Source: Paenibacillus pini JCM 16418
GTDB taxonomy: Bacteria > Bacillota > Bacilli > Paenibacillales > Paenibacillaceae
Length of the DNA stretch: 64,000 bases
Direction: 5' to 3'
NCBI RefSeq assembly: GCF_000576305.1
Contig: NZ_BAVZ01000004.1
Location: 124,001 to 188,000, forward strand
Below the pieces are notes generated by a model. The model made no database searches. It saw only the letters and a list, made by a program, of their open reading frames with translations, and was not told where the DNA came from. Position numbers and translations under genes: made by a program. This document shows positions 1 to 9,027 of this stretch, piece after piece. The stretch's first letter is position 1; every line of letters starts with the position of its first letter.

Positions 1-66
1 TTCTTTAACGTACCCATACTCATCACCTTTAGTGTCAAAAGTTCCTGCGATCGCGATTGTCTTCAT
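1..66 (-). CDS. UPF0261 / Tm-1-like ATP-binding protein (5' end only)
   Basis: Only the first 22 codons are in the window; the gene runs off the left edge. The N-terminus MKTIAIAGTFDTKGDEYGYV matches the usual start of the UPF0261 family, the N-terminal half of plant Tm-1. An AGGAGG lies 8 bases before the ATG at 66. It follows the TIM-barrel/AraC gene on the same strand after about 110 bases. In tomato Tm-1 the equivalents of these two proteins are fused, so the pairing supports both calls. The biochemical role of the bacterial pair is unsettled. Confidence 0.8.
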   Translation of the reverse strand, partial: MKTIAIAGTFDTKGDEYGYVKE

Positions 67-175
67 TGTCCAATCCTCCTCTTACCTGTTAGGTTAAGAT
101 GTACACATATCAAAGTAAGATTAACTATGAATCAATCATACTGCGTAGATTTTCGAATGAAAACGCTTTAATGTC

Positions 176-1375
176 TTATGTTTTTGTGTTTATGTTAGAT
201 TTATATTGTTTTGGAGAAAAACCCTTAACTTTTTTAAACATTTTGCTAAACTGTGCATAGTCTTGGTATCCAACTAAATAGGCTAATTCGGAGAGTTGAA
301 TCTTATCCCTGTCTAATATTTCAATAGCCCGATCCATGCGGAATCGAACAATGTATTCTTGAAAGCTACAGCCCACGCTCTTTTTAAACAGACTGCTTAA
401 GTAACTTCTAGATACATGAGCCACCTTGGCTAAATCTGAAAATGAAATCTCATTCATGTAATTCTGCGCAATGTATTCTTTCACAAATTCAACATAGTCA
501 TAGTGCTTCGTAACACCATCTAACATTTTAACCATCAAGTCATCTTCATCCAGCTTACCCGTTACTTTGAATGCCTTGGTAATATTCGTGATAGACTTTT
601 CAGAAGGAATTCTCTCAAAAGACGATCCTCCAATGTACCCCATTAAGTCTTCGTTGTTACTATACATATATTGAACATCAATCGGTGTTTTTACAGGACC
701 ACCATAAATCATTTTCACGATGCCAGGCTTTAATTCATTACAGATTTTAAATATGTTATCTGCTCTTATCTTAGCAGCTTCAAGTGAGAATACTTTCTTG
801 GCTCCTAATAATCCGCCTTCGGTTAAGCCTAAGTGAACACATATGACATCAGCACCAGCCTCTATCATTTGCGTAGCTTGGATTTCATTAAATACAAATG
901 CGACGGTGAACATGTCTCTGTTATGAGCTATTCTTATGGCCTCTACTTCAAGGAGATATGAATTCCCTTCATCTTCAAGCGCCTCGCTAAATTTCCCGTC
1001 AATGAGACCAACCGTCGGATAGTTATTAATACCAGAGAAGCCCCTATCTTTAATTTCAATGATGTAGTCATCCATATTCTTCGTGGGATCGCTGGCATTC
1101 AGTCCAAATATAATAGGGATATCCTTGACCAATGGAATAATCTCTCTTGATGCAAAATCCATAACCATGTCATTACTATTACAAAAAGGCAAGAAACCCG
1201 CGAGTGAGCTCCTTCCCATTTGACGAAATCTACCGGAATTCAGCATTAATATGAAATCGGCTCCACCCTGCTTAGCATACTTTGCAGTGATTCCCGTTCC
1301 CGTGGATACACCAATAATATGATTTCCCATGGCTAGCTCGGCTCTAAGATTCCCTAATATCTTCTCTCTCTCCAT
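176..1375 (-). CDS. PEP hydrolase-like TIM-barrel protein fused to AraC-type HTH
   Basis: About 399 residues. The first ~280 form a TIM-barrel of the phosphoenolpyruvate hydrolase/TIM-br_sig_trns family (STGTGITAKYAKQGGADFI, NSGRFRQMGRSSLAG, later YGGPV). The last ~100 are a two-helix AraC/XylS DNA-binding domain (SYLSSLFKKSVG, YSPKQYK-like end FSPKQYK). The barrel probably senses a ligand or retains enzymatic activity while the HTH binds DNA; this is inference. The frame is open to a TTG at 1447, but the family begins near MxRMERxxIL and AAGGGG sits about 10 bases before the ATG at 1375, so I use that start. An ATG at 1384 is the alternative. Probably co-transcribed with the downstream UPF0261 gene. 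Confidence 0.85.
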   Translation of the reverse strand: MEREKILGNLRAELAMGNHIIGVSTGTGITAKYAKQGGADFILMLNSGRFRQMGRSSLAGFLPFCNSNDMVMDFASREIIPLVKDIPIIFGLNASDPTKNMDDYIIEIKDRGFSGINNYPTVGLIDGKFSEALEDEGNSYLLEVEAIRIAHNRDMFTVAFVFNEIQATQMIEAGADVICVHLGLTEGGLLGAKKVFSLEAAKIRADNIFKICNELKPGIVKMIYGGPVKTPIDVQYMYSNNEDLMGYIGGSSFERIPSEKSITNITKAFKVTGKLDEDDLMVKMLDGVTKHYDYVEFVKEYIAQNYMNEISFSDLAKVAHVSRSYLSSLFKKSVGCSFQEYIVRFRMDRAIEILDRDKIQLSELAYLVGYQDYAQFSKMFKKVKGFSPKQYKSNINTKT

Positions 1376-1450
1376 CCTTACCATTCCCCTTATCTTCGTA
1401 GCTACTTCATCTATTATCCCACAGCTTGAAGAAACATCATTAATCAATAC

Positions 1451-1486
1451 AAAAAAACGAACCCCTTCAACTCTAAGGTTCGTTTA
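1451..1486 (-). terminator. Terminator after the 1.5-2.1 kb lipoprotein gene
   Basis: Inverted repeat AAACGAACC/GGTTCGTTT (1455-1463 with 1477-1485), followed on the minus strand by a T run at 1457-1451. Confidence 0.8.
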
Positions 1487-1528
1487 TTAAGAATAAGTTT
1501 TCATTAAAATCAAGGCATCTAAAATATT

Positions 1529-2119
1529 CTAATCATCTAATTCTACGTTTTGAATCTGCCCATCCATATTCACTTCCCACTCAATCTCAATGCCTTGCTT
1601 AAGCCCAACTTTATCTTTATCCTCAATTGTCACATCTTTAGGAATGGTTATGGTTTGTTTTCCGCCATGTTCGACTTGGACATCAACCGTGTTACCATTT
1701 GCTTTCAGAATAATTCCTTCATATTCAATATACTTTCTGCTGATATTTCCGTTAGGATCTGTAATCGTTTTAAGCTCCCCACCATCCGTTAGCAGCTCTA
1801 CCTTTTTATGATAATCATTTTTTATGGATTCATCTTTAAGCACTTTTTCGATTTTAACACCTGCTGGAATCCCATCTTTATTTGATACCTTAGTATCAGA
1901 AGTATCGGAATTTGGGCTCGTTTGTTGCGGCGCTGATTCAGATGTTGTGCCATTCGTATTGGATTCTGAAGTTGACGGAGTTTCTGTGGAAGTATTAGAT
2001 TGTGGTGATTCCGATTCTGCCTTCGTACAACCACTGAATATAATACTTATACACATTAACGTAAGAAGTACTAGATACATGTGACGTTGCCGTTGAGTTT
2101 TGCTCTTGTTAATTTTCAT
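1529..2119 (-). CDS. Hypothetical lipoprotein with Ser/Thr-rich linker
   Basis: 196 residues from the ATG at 2119, which has AGGAGG 7-8 bases upstream; the open frame extends 14 codons further without such a site. The N-terminus is a lipoprotein signal: basic residues, a hydrophobic stretch and lipobox IIFSGC. Next comes a ~50-residue Ser/Thr/Pro/Asn linker, then a ~100-residue domain rich in beta-forming residues with two short acidic-Gly motifs (LTDGG, TDPNGN). I do not recognise the domain. The protein should be anchored to the outer face of the membrane. A hairpin terminator follows. Confidence 0.75.
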   Translation of the reverse strand: MKINKSKTQRQRHMYLVLLTLMCISIIFSGCTKAESESPQSNTSTETPSTSESNTNGTTSESAPQQTSPNSDTSDTKVSNKDGIPAGVKIEKVLKDESIKNDYHKKVELLTDGGELKTITDPNGNISRKYIEYEGIILKANGNTVDVQVEHGGKQTITIPKDVTIEDKDKVGLKQGIEIEWEVNMDGQIQNVELDD

Positions 2120-2205
2120 TGTGTCTCCTCCTGATGTTAAATTTAGATCCAGTTGGTACATTGTGACTTAGCTTTTACATATTACTTTAGCTTTATACGG
2201 TAATA

Positions 2206-2224
2206 GCCTCCATACAATGGAGGC
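2206..2224 (-). terminator. Short perfect hairpin downstream of the metallopeptidase gene
   Basis: GCCTCCAT-ACA-ATGGAGGC, 8-bp perfect stem. The T run on the minus strand is poor (TATTACC), so termination may be weak. Confidence 0.45.
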
Positions 2225-2264
2225 GATATTAAATACTTTATTTATTTAAACGATTTACTCCAAT

Positions 2265-2933
2265 TTAAAACGTCATAGAAGGACCATATCTTGCCAAGAA
2301 ATGTTCCTTTTCCTTATAATCAGGCATGATGCTGCCTAGTCTTCTCCAGAATGATCGATCATGATTCATATGGGTCAGATGACATAGCTCATGGATGATC
2401 ACATAATCTATAACTTCTATGGGAGCCATGGCAAGTCTATAATTAAAGGTGAGCTTCTTATCCGAACTACAACTTCCCCACTTGGTTACAGACTCGACAA
2501 TTTCAATGCTTTTGGGTTTTACTTTCAATTGGTTTTGATATTTACTTATTCGTTCTCCTACAATCTTCTTACAGCTTGCAAAGTAGAACTTCTTGAGATT
2601 CCGTTTAAGTTCTTCCTCATATAATCCGTTAGTCTCAATTAATTCATGAAGAAAATACTCTTGTCCAAGGTGAAGAAATTTCCCTTTATCCTGATATTCT
2701 CTTTTCCTTGGAATTCCCATAGCTTTAGCCTCAGCAATCGTTCTTAATTTCTCAAGTATCCATTTTCCATGAAGTTCTACAGCATCTAAAATAAAATTTT
2801 CACTAGTATGCTTGGGAGCTTTGACGGTTATGAGGCCTACTGCATCGATATGAATCGAAAGCTTTTTTCGATTTCCATATTGAACATTAAAATTTATAAT
2901 TTTGTTTTCCAATTCAATTTTCATACGCACCAT
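2265..2933 (-). CDS. YgjP-like (DUF45) metallopeptidase domain protein
   Basis: 222 residues. HELCH at 181-185 with a further His at 191 is the zincin signature of the YgjP/DUF45 family, related to SprT. The family motif WGSCS is at 152-156, and the strand pattern before it fits too. No signal peptide, so it is cytosolic. Substrate unknown; members often sit near restriction or repair genes, but not here. Start is ambiguous: ATG at 2933 or at 2924, neither with a strong ribosome site. Confidence 0.85.
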   Translation of the reverse strand: MVRMKIELENKIINFNVQYGNRKKLSIHIDAVGLITVKAPKHTSENFILDAVELHGKWILEKLRTIAEAKAMGIPRKREYQDKGKFLHLGQEYFLHELIETNGLYEEELKRNLKKFYFASCKKIVGERISKYQNQLKVKPKSIEIVESVTKWGSCSSDKKLTFNYRLAMAPIEVIDYVIIHELCHLTHMNHDRSFWRRLGSIMPDYKEKEHFLARYGPSMTF

Positions 2934-3148
2934 CGTCTCTAAGAAGTTACTAATATTAGTTATTATATAACCACAACAAGTGCTAATTTAATAACTTCTT
3001 GAACATTTAATGATTTGAATTTAGATTATTACCTTATTTTTGATATCTTTAAGCGATTTAATGCTCTTTTGTCTATTAAAAATGAGTTTATTCCATTACC
3101 TATGTTAAAATTAAATACGCTTATATACATCTAGGAGGGAATATACTC

Positions 3149-4378
3149 ATGAATGAATTTAATCTAATGTTAGACAAATACGCAGATTTGGTTGTTAAAG
3201 TTGGTGTTAACGTGCAGCCCGGTCAAGTTCTGATGGTTCAAGCACCTTTGGAAACTGTAGAATTAACTCGATTAATTGTTTCGAAGGCTTATAAGGCTGG
3301 TGCTAAATATGTGCAAGTGGAATGGGAAGATGAACAGGTTACTCGCATCCGTTATGAACAAGCTGCTGATGATTCATTTGGCTACTATCCCAAATGGCAG
3401 GCTGATATGATGGAACAACTTGCAGAGGGTGGCGGAGCCATTTTACATATTAAAGTACCGAATCCTGAACTGTTCCGCGGAATTGATTCCTTTAAGGTAT
3501 CAACTGCTGTGAAGGCAGCTGCGGTTGCTCGTGAGAAGTACTCCCACTATACCCGCAATAATAAAATTAGCTGGTCGCTAATTAAAGCCCCTACTCAGGA
3601 TTGGGCGAATAAAGTATTTGCTGACCTACCCGAAGAAGAGCGAGTTCAAGCGATGTGGGATGCCGTATTCCTCATGAATCGTGTCGGAAGTGAAGATCCT
3701 GTGGCCGCTTGGCGTGAACATATTACTCATTTGAAAAAAAGCCAAGAACATATGAATGCCAAGCGTTACAAGAGTCTGCACTACCGTGCTCCGGGAACCG
3801 ACCTCCACGTTGAAATGCCCAAAGAACATGTATGGCTCGGTGGTGGCGCTGAAAATGAAGCTGGCGTGTATTTTGTAGCCAACATGCCTACAGAGGAAAT
3901 CTACACGATGCCCCTTCGTACAGGTGTCAACGGTACGGTGACAAGCACACTTCCACTAAATCTAAATGGACGGTTGGTTGAAGGCATTAAGCTTACCTTT
4001 AAAGATGGTAAAGTGACTGCGTATGATGCCGTATCGGGTCGTGAGCATTTAACATCCCTTCTCGATACGGATGAGGGCGCCTCCTATCTCGGAGAAATGG
4101 CATTAGTACCTCATGATTCCCCTATTTCCCGATTGAACCGGGTATTCTATAACACAGGTATTGACGAGAATGCTTCTTGTCATTTTGCACTCGGTAGCGC
4201 CTATCCGGTAAACATCGAAGGCGGTACAAAGATGAGTAAAGAGGAACTGCTTGCCAAAGGAGCCAACGTTAGTTTAACGCATGTCGACTTTATGATTGGT
4301 TCGGCTGAACTGGAGATTGACGGTGAGCTAGAAGATGGAACAATGGAGCCGGTTTTCCGTAACGGTAACTGGGCTTAG
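3149..4378 (+). CDS. M29 family aminopeptidase (AmpS/PepS type)
   Basis: 409 residues, the usual length of thermophilic-type M29 aminopeptidases, which remove N-terminal residues using a co-catalytic metal pair. Metal-ligand segments are visible: PTEEIYTMP (first Glu), GEMALVPHDSPIS (Glu and His), FYNTGIDENASCHFALG (His) and THVDFMIG (His, Asp). The ATG at 3149 has AGGAGGG 8 bases upstream. No signal peptide, so cytosolic. Monocistronic, with a strong shared terminator to the P450 gene. Confidence 0.95.
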   Translation: MNEFNLMLDKYADLVVKVGVNVQPGQVLMVQAPLETVELTRLIVSKAYKAGAKYVQVEWEDEQVTRIRYEQAADDSFGYYPKWQADMMEQLAEGGGAILHIKVPNPELFRGIDSFKVSTAVKAAAVAREKYSHYTRNNKISWSLIKAPTQDWANKVFADLPEEERVQAMWDAVFLMNRVGSEDPVAAWREHITHLKKSQEHMNAKRYKSLHYRAPGTDLHVEMPKEHVWLGGGAENEAGVYFVANMPTEEIYTMPLRTGVNGTVTSTLPLNLNGRLVEGIKLTFKDGKVTAYDAVSGREHLTSLLDTDEGASYLGEMALVPHDSPISRLNRVFYNTGIDENASCHFALGSAYPVNIEGGTKMSKEELLAKGANVSLTHVDFMIGSAELEIDGELEDGTMEPVFRNGNWA

Positions 4379-4381
4379 AAG

Positions 4382-4431
4382 AAAACGAAGAAGCAGCAAT
4401 CCTCCAGTGAGAATTGCTGCTTCTTCGTTTT
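4382..4431. terminator. Bidirectional terminator between aminopeptidase and P450 genes
   Basis: 19-bp perfect inverted repeat (4382-4400 with 4413-4431), 12-base loop, A run on one side and T run on the other, so it can act on both convergent genes. Confidence 0.92.
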
Positions 4432-4446
4432 TCATAGTATATTTTT

Positions 4447-5640
4447 TTATAAGAAAAGAGGTATTTCCTTCACTCCTCTTACGACCATGCCGGGTCTCCA
4501 TTCAAGTTCATCCATATCCATTTGCAGCTTAATATTAGGGAAACATTGTACAAGGCTGCTGATTGCAATTTCACCTTCAAGCCTTGCAAGAGGTGCTCCA
4601 AGGCAAAGATGAATACCTTTTCCAAAAGCAAGATGCTGACTTTTTTCTTTTGTAATATCAAATTGCTCCGGATTATCAAATTTCTCCTCATCATGATCGG
4701 CGGAATTAAGTGCAATAATAATTAACTCACCTTTTTTCATTGCTTTGCCTTTAAATTCTATATCTTCGCTTACCCATCTTGATGTACTAAATTCAACAGG
4801 ACCATTATAACGGAGTGATTCTTCAATTGCAGAATGAATGCGATCGGGTTCTTGAATAAGTAACTGAAGCTGCTCAGGATGCTCCAATAAAGCAAGGATT
4901 GTATTACCAATAAGATTAACAGTCGTTTCATGCCCTGCAACAATTAGAAGCATCACCACTCCATATAACTCCTGCTCCGTTAATTTGTCACCTTCCTCCT
5001 CGGCAATAATAAGCTGGCTAATTAAATCCTCACCCGGGCTTCTTCTTACAATTTCAAACCTTTGACTCAAGTATTGAAAAAATTCATCCATATGCTGATC
5101 TATCTCATCCGCAAAATCCCCATCTGGACCTTCAATCAAAGATGTGGACCAAATTCGAAATTTATCTCGATCTTCGGTCGGAACACCCAGCATTTCACAA
5201 ATCACGATGATAGGAAGCGGAAAAGCAAATTCATTAATTAAATCTACACTTGTTTTGCCACTCCATTCATCTAAAAGCTCATCGGTAATCTCTTGAATAC
5301 GTGTTCTCATTTCTTCTATCATTTTTACTGAAAAGGATTTTTGCACCAATCCTCGTAATCGTTTGTGATCTGGCGGGTCAGAGAAGAGCATACTCTGGTC
5401 AAAAGCAGTTCGATGTGCCATTTCATCTTCATTAAGTTTGTAGTAGTCCTTTACAAATCTTAGATCTTTCAATGCTTCTACAGCGTCTTCATACCTCGTT
5501 ATCATCCACCCATATTGACCATCAGGAAAGAGGCATCTATAAATGGGATCTGTCTTCCTTAACTTTGCATACGTGAGAAAGGGGTCCTTTGTAAATTCTT
5601 TCGTAAACAGAGCGGTCTCTGTTGTATCGTTTGAATTCAT
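4447..5640 (-). CDS. Cytochrome P450 (CYP107-like)
   Basis: 397 residues, normal for soluble bacterial class-I P450s. Oxygen-binding I-helix AGHETT at 235-240, K-helix ExxR at 274-277 (EESLR), haem-ligand loop FGKGIHLCLG with Cys346. Overall sequence resembles the CYP107 group found in Bacillus (PksS, CypA, YjiB). Needs an external ferredoxin or flavodoxin and a reductase, neither of which is adjacent. Substrate cannot be read from sequence. GAGAGGAG precedes the ATG by about 8 bases. No biosynthetic cluster surrounds it. Confidence 0.95.
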   Translation of the reverse strand: MNSNDTTETALFTKEFTKDPFLTYAKLRKTDPIYRCLFPDGQYGWMITRYEDAVEALKDLRFVKDYYKLNEDEMAHRTAFDQSMLFSDPPDHKRLRGLVQKSFSVKMIEEMRTRIQEITDELLDEWSGKTSVDLINEFAFPLPIIVICEMLGVPTEDRDKFRIWSTSLIEGPDGDFADEIDQHMDEFFQYLSQRFEIVRRSPGEDLISQLIIAEEEGDKLTEQELYGVVMLLIVAGHETTVNLIGNTILALLEHPEQLQLLIQEPDRIHSAIEESLRYNGPVEFSTSRWVSEDIEFKGKAMKKGELIIIALNSADHDEEKFDNPEQFDITKEKSQHLAFGKGIHLCLGAPLARLEGEIAISSLVQCFPNIKLQMDMDELEWRPGMVVRGVKEIPLFL

Positions 5641-5780
5641 GTCTTATTCTCCTCTCGAATAAAAGCAAGGATATAAAATGATAAATAATGGATATTATTC
5701 TATTTAACCTTATCCATTAACTAATTGCAAAAACAGACCTAAGACTAACGATGCCGTTCAGCCTCTCCAAGCAACGATGA

Positions 5781-6875
5781 TCAATTAAAATAAACCGTTT
5801 TCCCTGTTTTCGCAGATTGGTAAATGGCTTCCAGTATTTCAGTTACGACGAGTGCTTGCTCAGGTAAAACAACAGGATCTGTATCATTGATAATACTCTC
5901 AATCCACAATCTACATTCTTTTCCTGCTTGAGTTTCAGATTTTCCGGCAAAATAGGCAACTCCGCCTGCATTTAACTCAGGTTTTTTAGTATATAAATGA
6001 CCCATTTCTTCTCCGTTAATTCGTAGGCCATCCTTCATGTCTGCTCCACCCTCTGTGCCGCAAAGTGTAGCTTGCGCTTCACCTACATCGAGTGTATTCA
6101 GTGCCCAGCTTGCTTCAAGCGTAACCGTTGCTCCATTTTCCATCGTAATAAAACCAAATGCCGAATCTTCCACGGTGAACAATGCTGGGTCCCACGGACC
6201 AAAGGCATTCGCCGCATCCTTTTTGCTACCAAGCTTATGATATACATTACCTTTAACGCTTTTCACTTTGTAATTATTCATCAACCATAAGGTGAGATCC
6301 AGTGCATGCGTTCCAATGTCGATTAATGGCCCGCCGCCCTGCTCTTCCTCATTTAAGAATACGCCCCAAGTCGGCACGGCACGTCTACGAATAGCATGAG
6401 CTTTGGCAAAATAAATTTCGCCTAAATCTCCTCTTTCACATACTTTTTTGAGTAACAGAGAGTCTGGACGATATCGGTTATCGTAACCAATCGATAGCTT
6501 CTTACCGGTGCGTTTAGCAGCTTCGAGCATAGATCTTGCCTCAGCAGCCGTCTTGGCCATTGGTTTCTCACAGAGAACATGCTTACCCGCTTCGAGCGCA
6601 TCGATCGTAATGAAGGAATGCGATTTATTGGGTGTGCAGACATGGATGACATCAATTGTGGTATCCTTCAAAAGCTCTTTATAATCCGTATAGATTCGAA
6701 TGCCTTCTAGCCCAAATTTCTTAGCTGTCTCAACTGCGCGTTCTTCGACTATGTCACAAAAAGCAACCAATTCTACGTTGATCTGTTCGATCAAGTTAGG
6801 AATATGTTTACCATTCGCAATTCCTCCACAGCCGATAATACCAATTCTCAGTTTTTTCTCTGCATTCTGTGTCAT
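5781..6875 (-). CDS. Gfo/Idh/MocA family NAD(P)-dependent oxidoreductase
   Basis: 364 residues. N-terminal Rossmann fold with GIIGCGGIANGKHIP, the family's CEKPMAKT motif (catalytic Lys) and a C-terminal alpha/beta domain including GGPLIDIGTHALDL. Acts on a sugar or polyol; substrate not deducible. I start at the ATG at 6875, because AAAGGGG then sits about 10 bases upstream; the ATG at 6884 would overlap it. Lies 28 bases after the isomerase gene on the same strand, so they form an operon divergent from an AraC regulator. Confidence 0.93.
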   Translation of the reverse strand: MTQNAEKKLRIGIIGCGGIANGKHIPNLIEQINVELVAFCDIVEERAVETAKKFGLEGIRIYTDYKELLKDTTIDVIHVCTPNKSHSFITIDALEAGKHVLCEKPMAKTAAEARSMLEAAKRTGKKLSIGYDNRYRPDSLLLKKVCERGDLGEIYFAKAHAIRRRAVPTWGVFLNEEEQGGGPLIDIGTHALDLTLWLMNNYKVKSVKGNVYHKLGSKKDAANAFGPWDPALFTVEDSAFGFITMENGATVTLEASWALNTLDVGEAQATLCGTEGGADMKDGLRINGEEMGHLYTKKPELNAGGVAYFAGKSETQAGKECRLWIESIINDTDPVVLPEQALVVTEILEAIYQSAKTGKTVYFN

Positions 6876-6903
6876 AATGAACATTCCCCTTTGGCTTATT
6901 AAT

Positions 6904-7650
6904 TTATAGAATTCCTCTTAAATACTGCAGGCTCATCTCAATACTTTGTAACTGTGGGAGCACAAATTCTTCTTGTTCTACCGTATACCAGCTCACATTG
7001 TAGTTCTTGGCAGCATCCGTAATCATTTGAAAGTTCATCATACCTGAACCAATCTCAATGTTCTGCTTATCCTCTTCGCTCTTCATATCTTTGATATGCA
7101 GCACTCTACAACGTTCCTTATATTTATGGATAAAATCGATCGAATGAAGACCCGCATGTTCTATCCAATATGTATCTAGCTCCACAAACAAATGATCAGG
7201 GTCAGTATGAGCTATGAGGATATCAAGTCCGTATTCTCCATCAAATTGTTGAAATTCAATATCATGGTTATGGTAACCAAACTGGATTCCATGCTCTTTG
7301 CAGCGTTCACCAATACGGTTGAAGCGTTCTGCTGTTCGCTTATAACTGTCAGCGCTTTCACGCATCTCTTCGGGAAGACCAGGACAGATAATATAAGGAC
7401 TTTGAATCTCTAAGGAGTAGTTAATGGTTTCCATGAGCTTCTCTTCGAGCTCAGTAATTCCGATATGGCTTCCAGCAGCCTGTAATCCAAATTGAGCTAA
7501 AGCAATACGTAAATCTCTAGCAGATGTACCGAAATATCCGGCAAATTCCACACCGTCATATCCGATATTAGCTACTTTTTGCAAAGTTCCTAGAAAATCA
7601 ATGTTCGTTAATTCCTTAATGGAATATAGCTGTAAAGCAATATTCGCCAT
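6904..7650 (-). CDS. Sugar phosphate isomerase/epimerase (xylose isomerase-like TIM barrel)
   Basis: 248 residues. Features of the AP-endonuclease-2/xylose-isomerase-like barrel: GYDGVEFAGYFG near residue 30, FGYHNHDIEF, VELDTYWIEHAG and VLHIKDM, which supply the His/Glu/Asp metal ligands. Paired with the downstream Gfo/Idh/MocA enzyme as in many sugar or inositol catabolic operons. ATG at 7650 preceded by GGAAGGGAG; the frame stays open 20 codons upstream without a ribosome site. Confidence 0.92.
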   Translation of the reverse strand: MANIALQLYSIKELTNIDFLGTLQKVANIGYDGVEFAGYFGTSARDLRIALAQFGLQAAGSHIGITELEEKLMETINYSLEIQSPYIICPGLPEEMRESADSYKRTAERFNRIGERCKEHGIQFGYHNHDIEFQQFDGEYGLDILIAHTDPDHLFVELDTYWIEHAGLHSIDFIHKYKERCRVLHIKDMKSEEDKQNIEIGSGMMNFQMITDAAKNYNVSWYTVEQEEFVLPQLQSIEMSLQYLRGIL

Positions 7651-7758
7651 GTCATTCACTCCCTTCCTGTTACAAATAAAGTTACCAAAAACAGAGGATA
7701 AGTAATACAATGAAGCTATTATAAAATATTAAATATTTGTCATTCGGAGAGTGTTAGC

Positions 7759-8682
7759 ATGACGGAAGCTTACTTTGAATCCAACCGTTCACCCATGGGA
7801 TCGATTCATTATCCATACGAATGCATGATTCAATCGAGTGTGGGAAGTCGCTGGGTCGTTCATCCTCACTGGCATATCTATATTGAGATTCTGTATTTCT
7901 TATCTGGACAAGCAAAAGTATTTCTTGGGGGAGAGTCCCATATCCTCAGTAAAGGAGATCTGATCCTGATTCATTCGCACGAAACACATTCTATTTATTC
8001 ATTGGGTGTCGAAAAAGTGTCTTATGTAGTCATTAAATTTGATCCTGAAATTCTCTACTCGACTTCAAGAACCATATTTGAATCCAAATACGTACTGCCC
8101 TTTACGATGGCAAAATCAACGAATCAAAGGGTATTTACGGAACAAGAGATCATAGATACACCTATTCCTGCACTAGTTACTGAAATTTATGATGAATTTA
8201 CTGCTCGGAATTATGGATTCGAACTGGCTGTAAGGACCTTGATCTGTAAAGTATTTTTATGGTTTTTACGCAAATCACAAGATCAGCAGCCCAACTGGGA
8301 TATAGCTCATTCACTAAAAGAAATTGATTTCCAAATGCTGCAACAGGTCTTCGAGTACATTGATGAGCGTTACATGGACGATATTACTGCCGAAACGGCT
8401 GCACGTATGTGTAACCTAAGCTACAGCTACTTTTCAAGGAAATTTAAAGCGATCATGGGCAAGACATTTACAAACTATCTGAACTATATTCGAATTACGG
8501 AGGCAGAAAAATTACTGTTAACCACCGATTCCAGTATGACCGAGATCGCGCTTGAAGTTGGTTTTTCCAACTCAAGCTACTTCATTCAACAGTTCAAGCA
8601 ATATAAAAACATCTCCCCGAGTCAATTTCGCAAAAAGATTACAGAGGAGAGTTCTGAATCTTCGGAATTAAACGTTGATTGA
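7759..8682 (+). CDS. AraC family regulator with N-terminal cupin sensor domain
   Basis: 307 residues. Residues ~30-110 form a cupin-like pocket (HPHWHIYIEILYFLSG, then GDLILIHSHETHS). The last ~100 are the AraC double helix-turn-helix (MCNLSYSYFSRKFKAIMG ... IALEVGFSNSSYFIQQFKQY). Divergent from the isomerase/oxidoreductase operon with a ~108-base shared intergenic region, so it most likely activates that operon in response to its sugar. GGAGAG lies 8 bases before the ATG. Confidence 0.93.
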   Translation: MTEAYFESNRSPMGSIHYPYECMIQSSVGSRWVVHPHWHIYIEILYFLSGQAKVFLGGESHILSKGDLILIHSHETHSIYSLGVEKVSYVVIKFDPEILYSTSRTIFESKYVLPFTMAKSTNQRVFTEQEIIDTPIPALVTEIYDEFTARNYGFELAVRTLICKVFLWFLRKSQDQQPNWDIAHSLKEIDFQMLQQVFEYIDERYMDDITAETAARMCNLSYSYFSRKFKAIMGKTFTNYLNYIRITEAEKLLLTTDSSMTEIALEVGFSNSSYFIQQFKQYKNISPSQFRKKITEESSESSELNVD

Positions 8683-8695
8683 ATTGATGCAACAT

Positions 8696-8740
8696 AAACA
8701 CCCTAGAGTGCCGCACTCCGCACTTTAGGGTGTTTGTGTT
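8696..8740 (+). terminator. Terminator after the AraC gene
   Basis: 16-bp stem (8696-8711 with 8720-8735; one G-U) followed by TGTGTT. It also lies at the 3' end of the start-less minus-strand frame below. Confidence 0.85.
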
Positions 8741-8970
8741 CAAGGTTTATTTTGACAGCACATCCTCAAGCCTCCCCACCCTAAGTTCTTCGTTTCATAG
8801 ATTAGATGTACTTCAGAATCATTAGGTTCACGTAAATGTAAAATTATTTCGCTGACTATCGTTTTCCCAACTAATTTATTAATGAAATTGAAATTTAAAA
8901 TGGAATTTTGTGATGCATTTGTTAATTTTTTAAATAAAATAATTTGTTCCCCTTCCCAAATAGTTCCCAG
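8740..8970 (-). pseudogene. Coherent reading frame without a normal start codon
   Basis: A 76-codon frame (HKSLGTIWEGEQIILFKKLT... to ...KNLGWGGLRMCCQNKP) is open from an in-frame TAA just upstream of 8970 to a TGA at 8740, directly before a terminator. It has no ATG, GTG or TTG until close to its end; the nearest possible initiator is CTG at 8970 with no ribosome site. The residue mix looks like protein rather than noise. It may be the 3' remnant of a lost gene, or a short gene damaged by an indel. No family recognised. The rest of 8741-9027 holds only the promoter region of the next gene. Confidence 0.35.
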
Positions 8971-9027
8971 TGATTTATGTTATATGGAGGAATAATAATT
9001 AAACTATACATATTGGAGTGGTAATTC

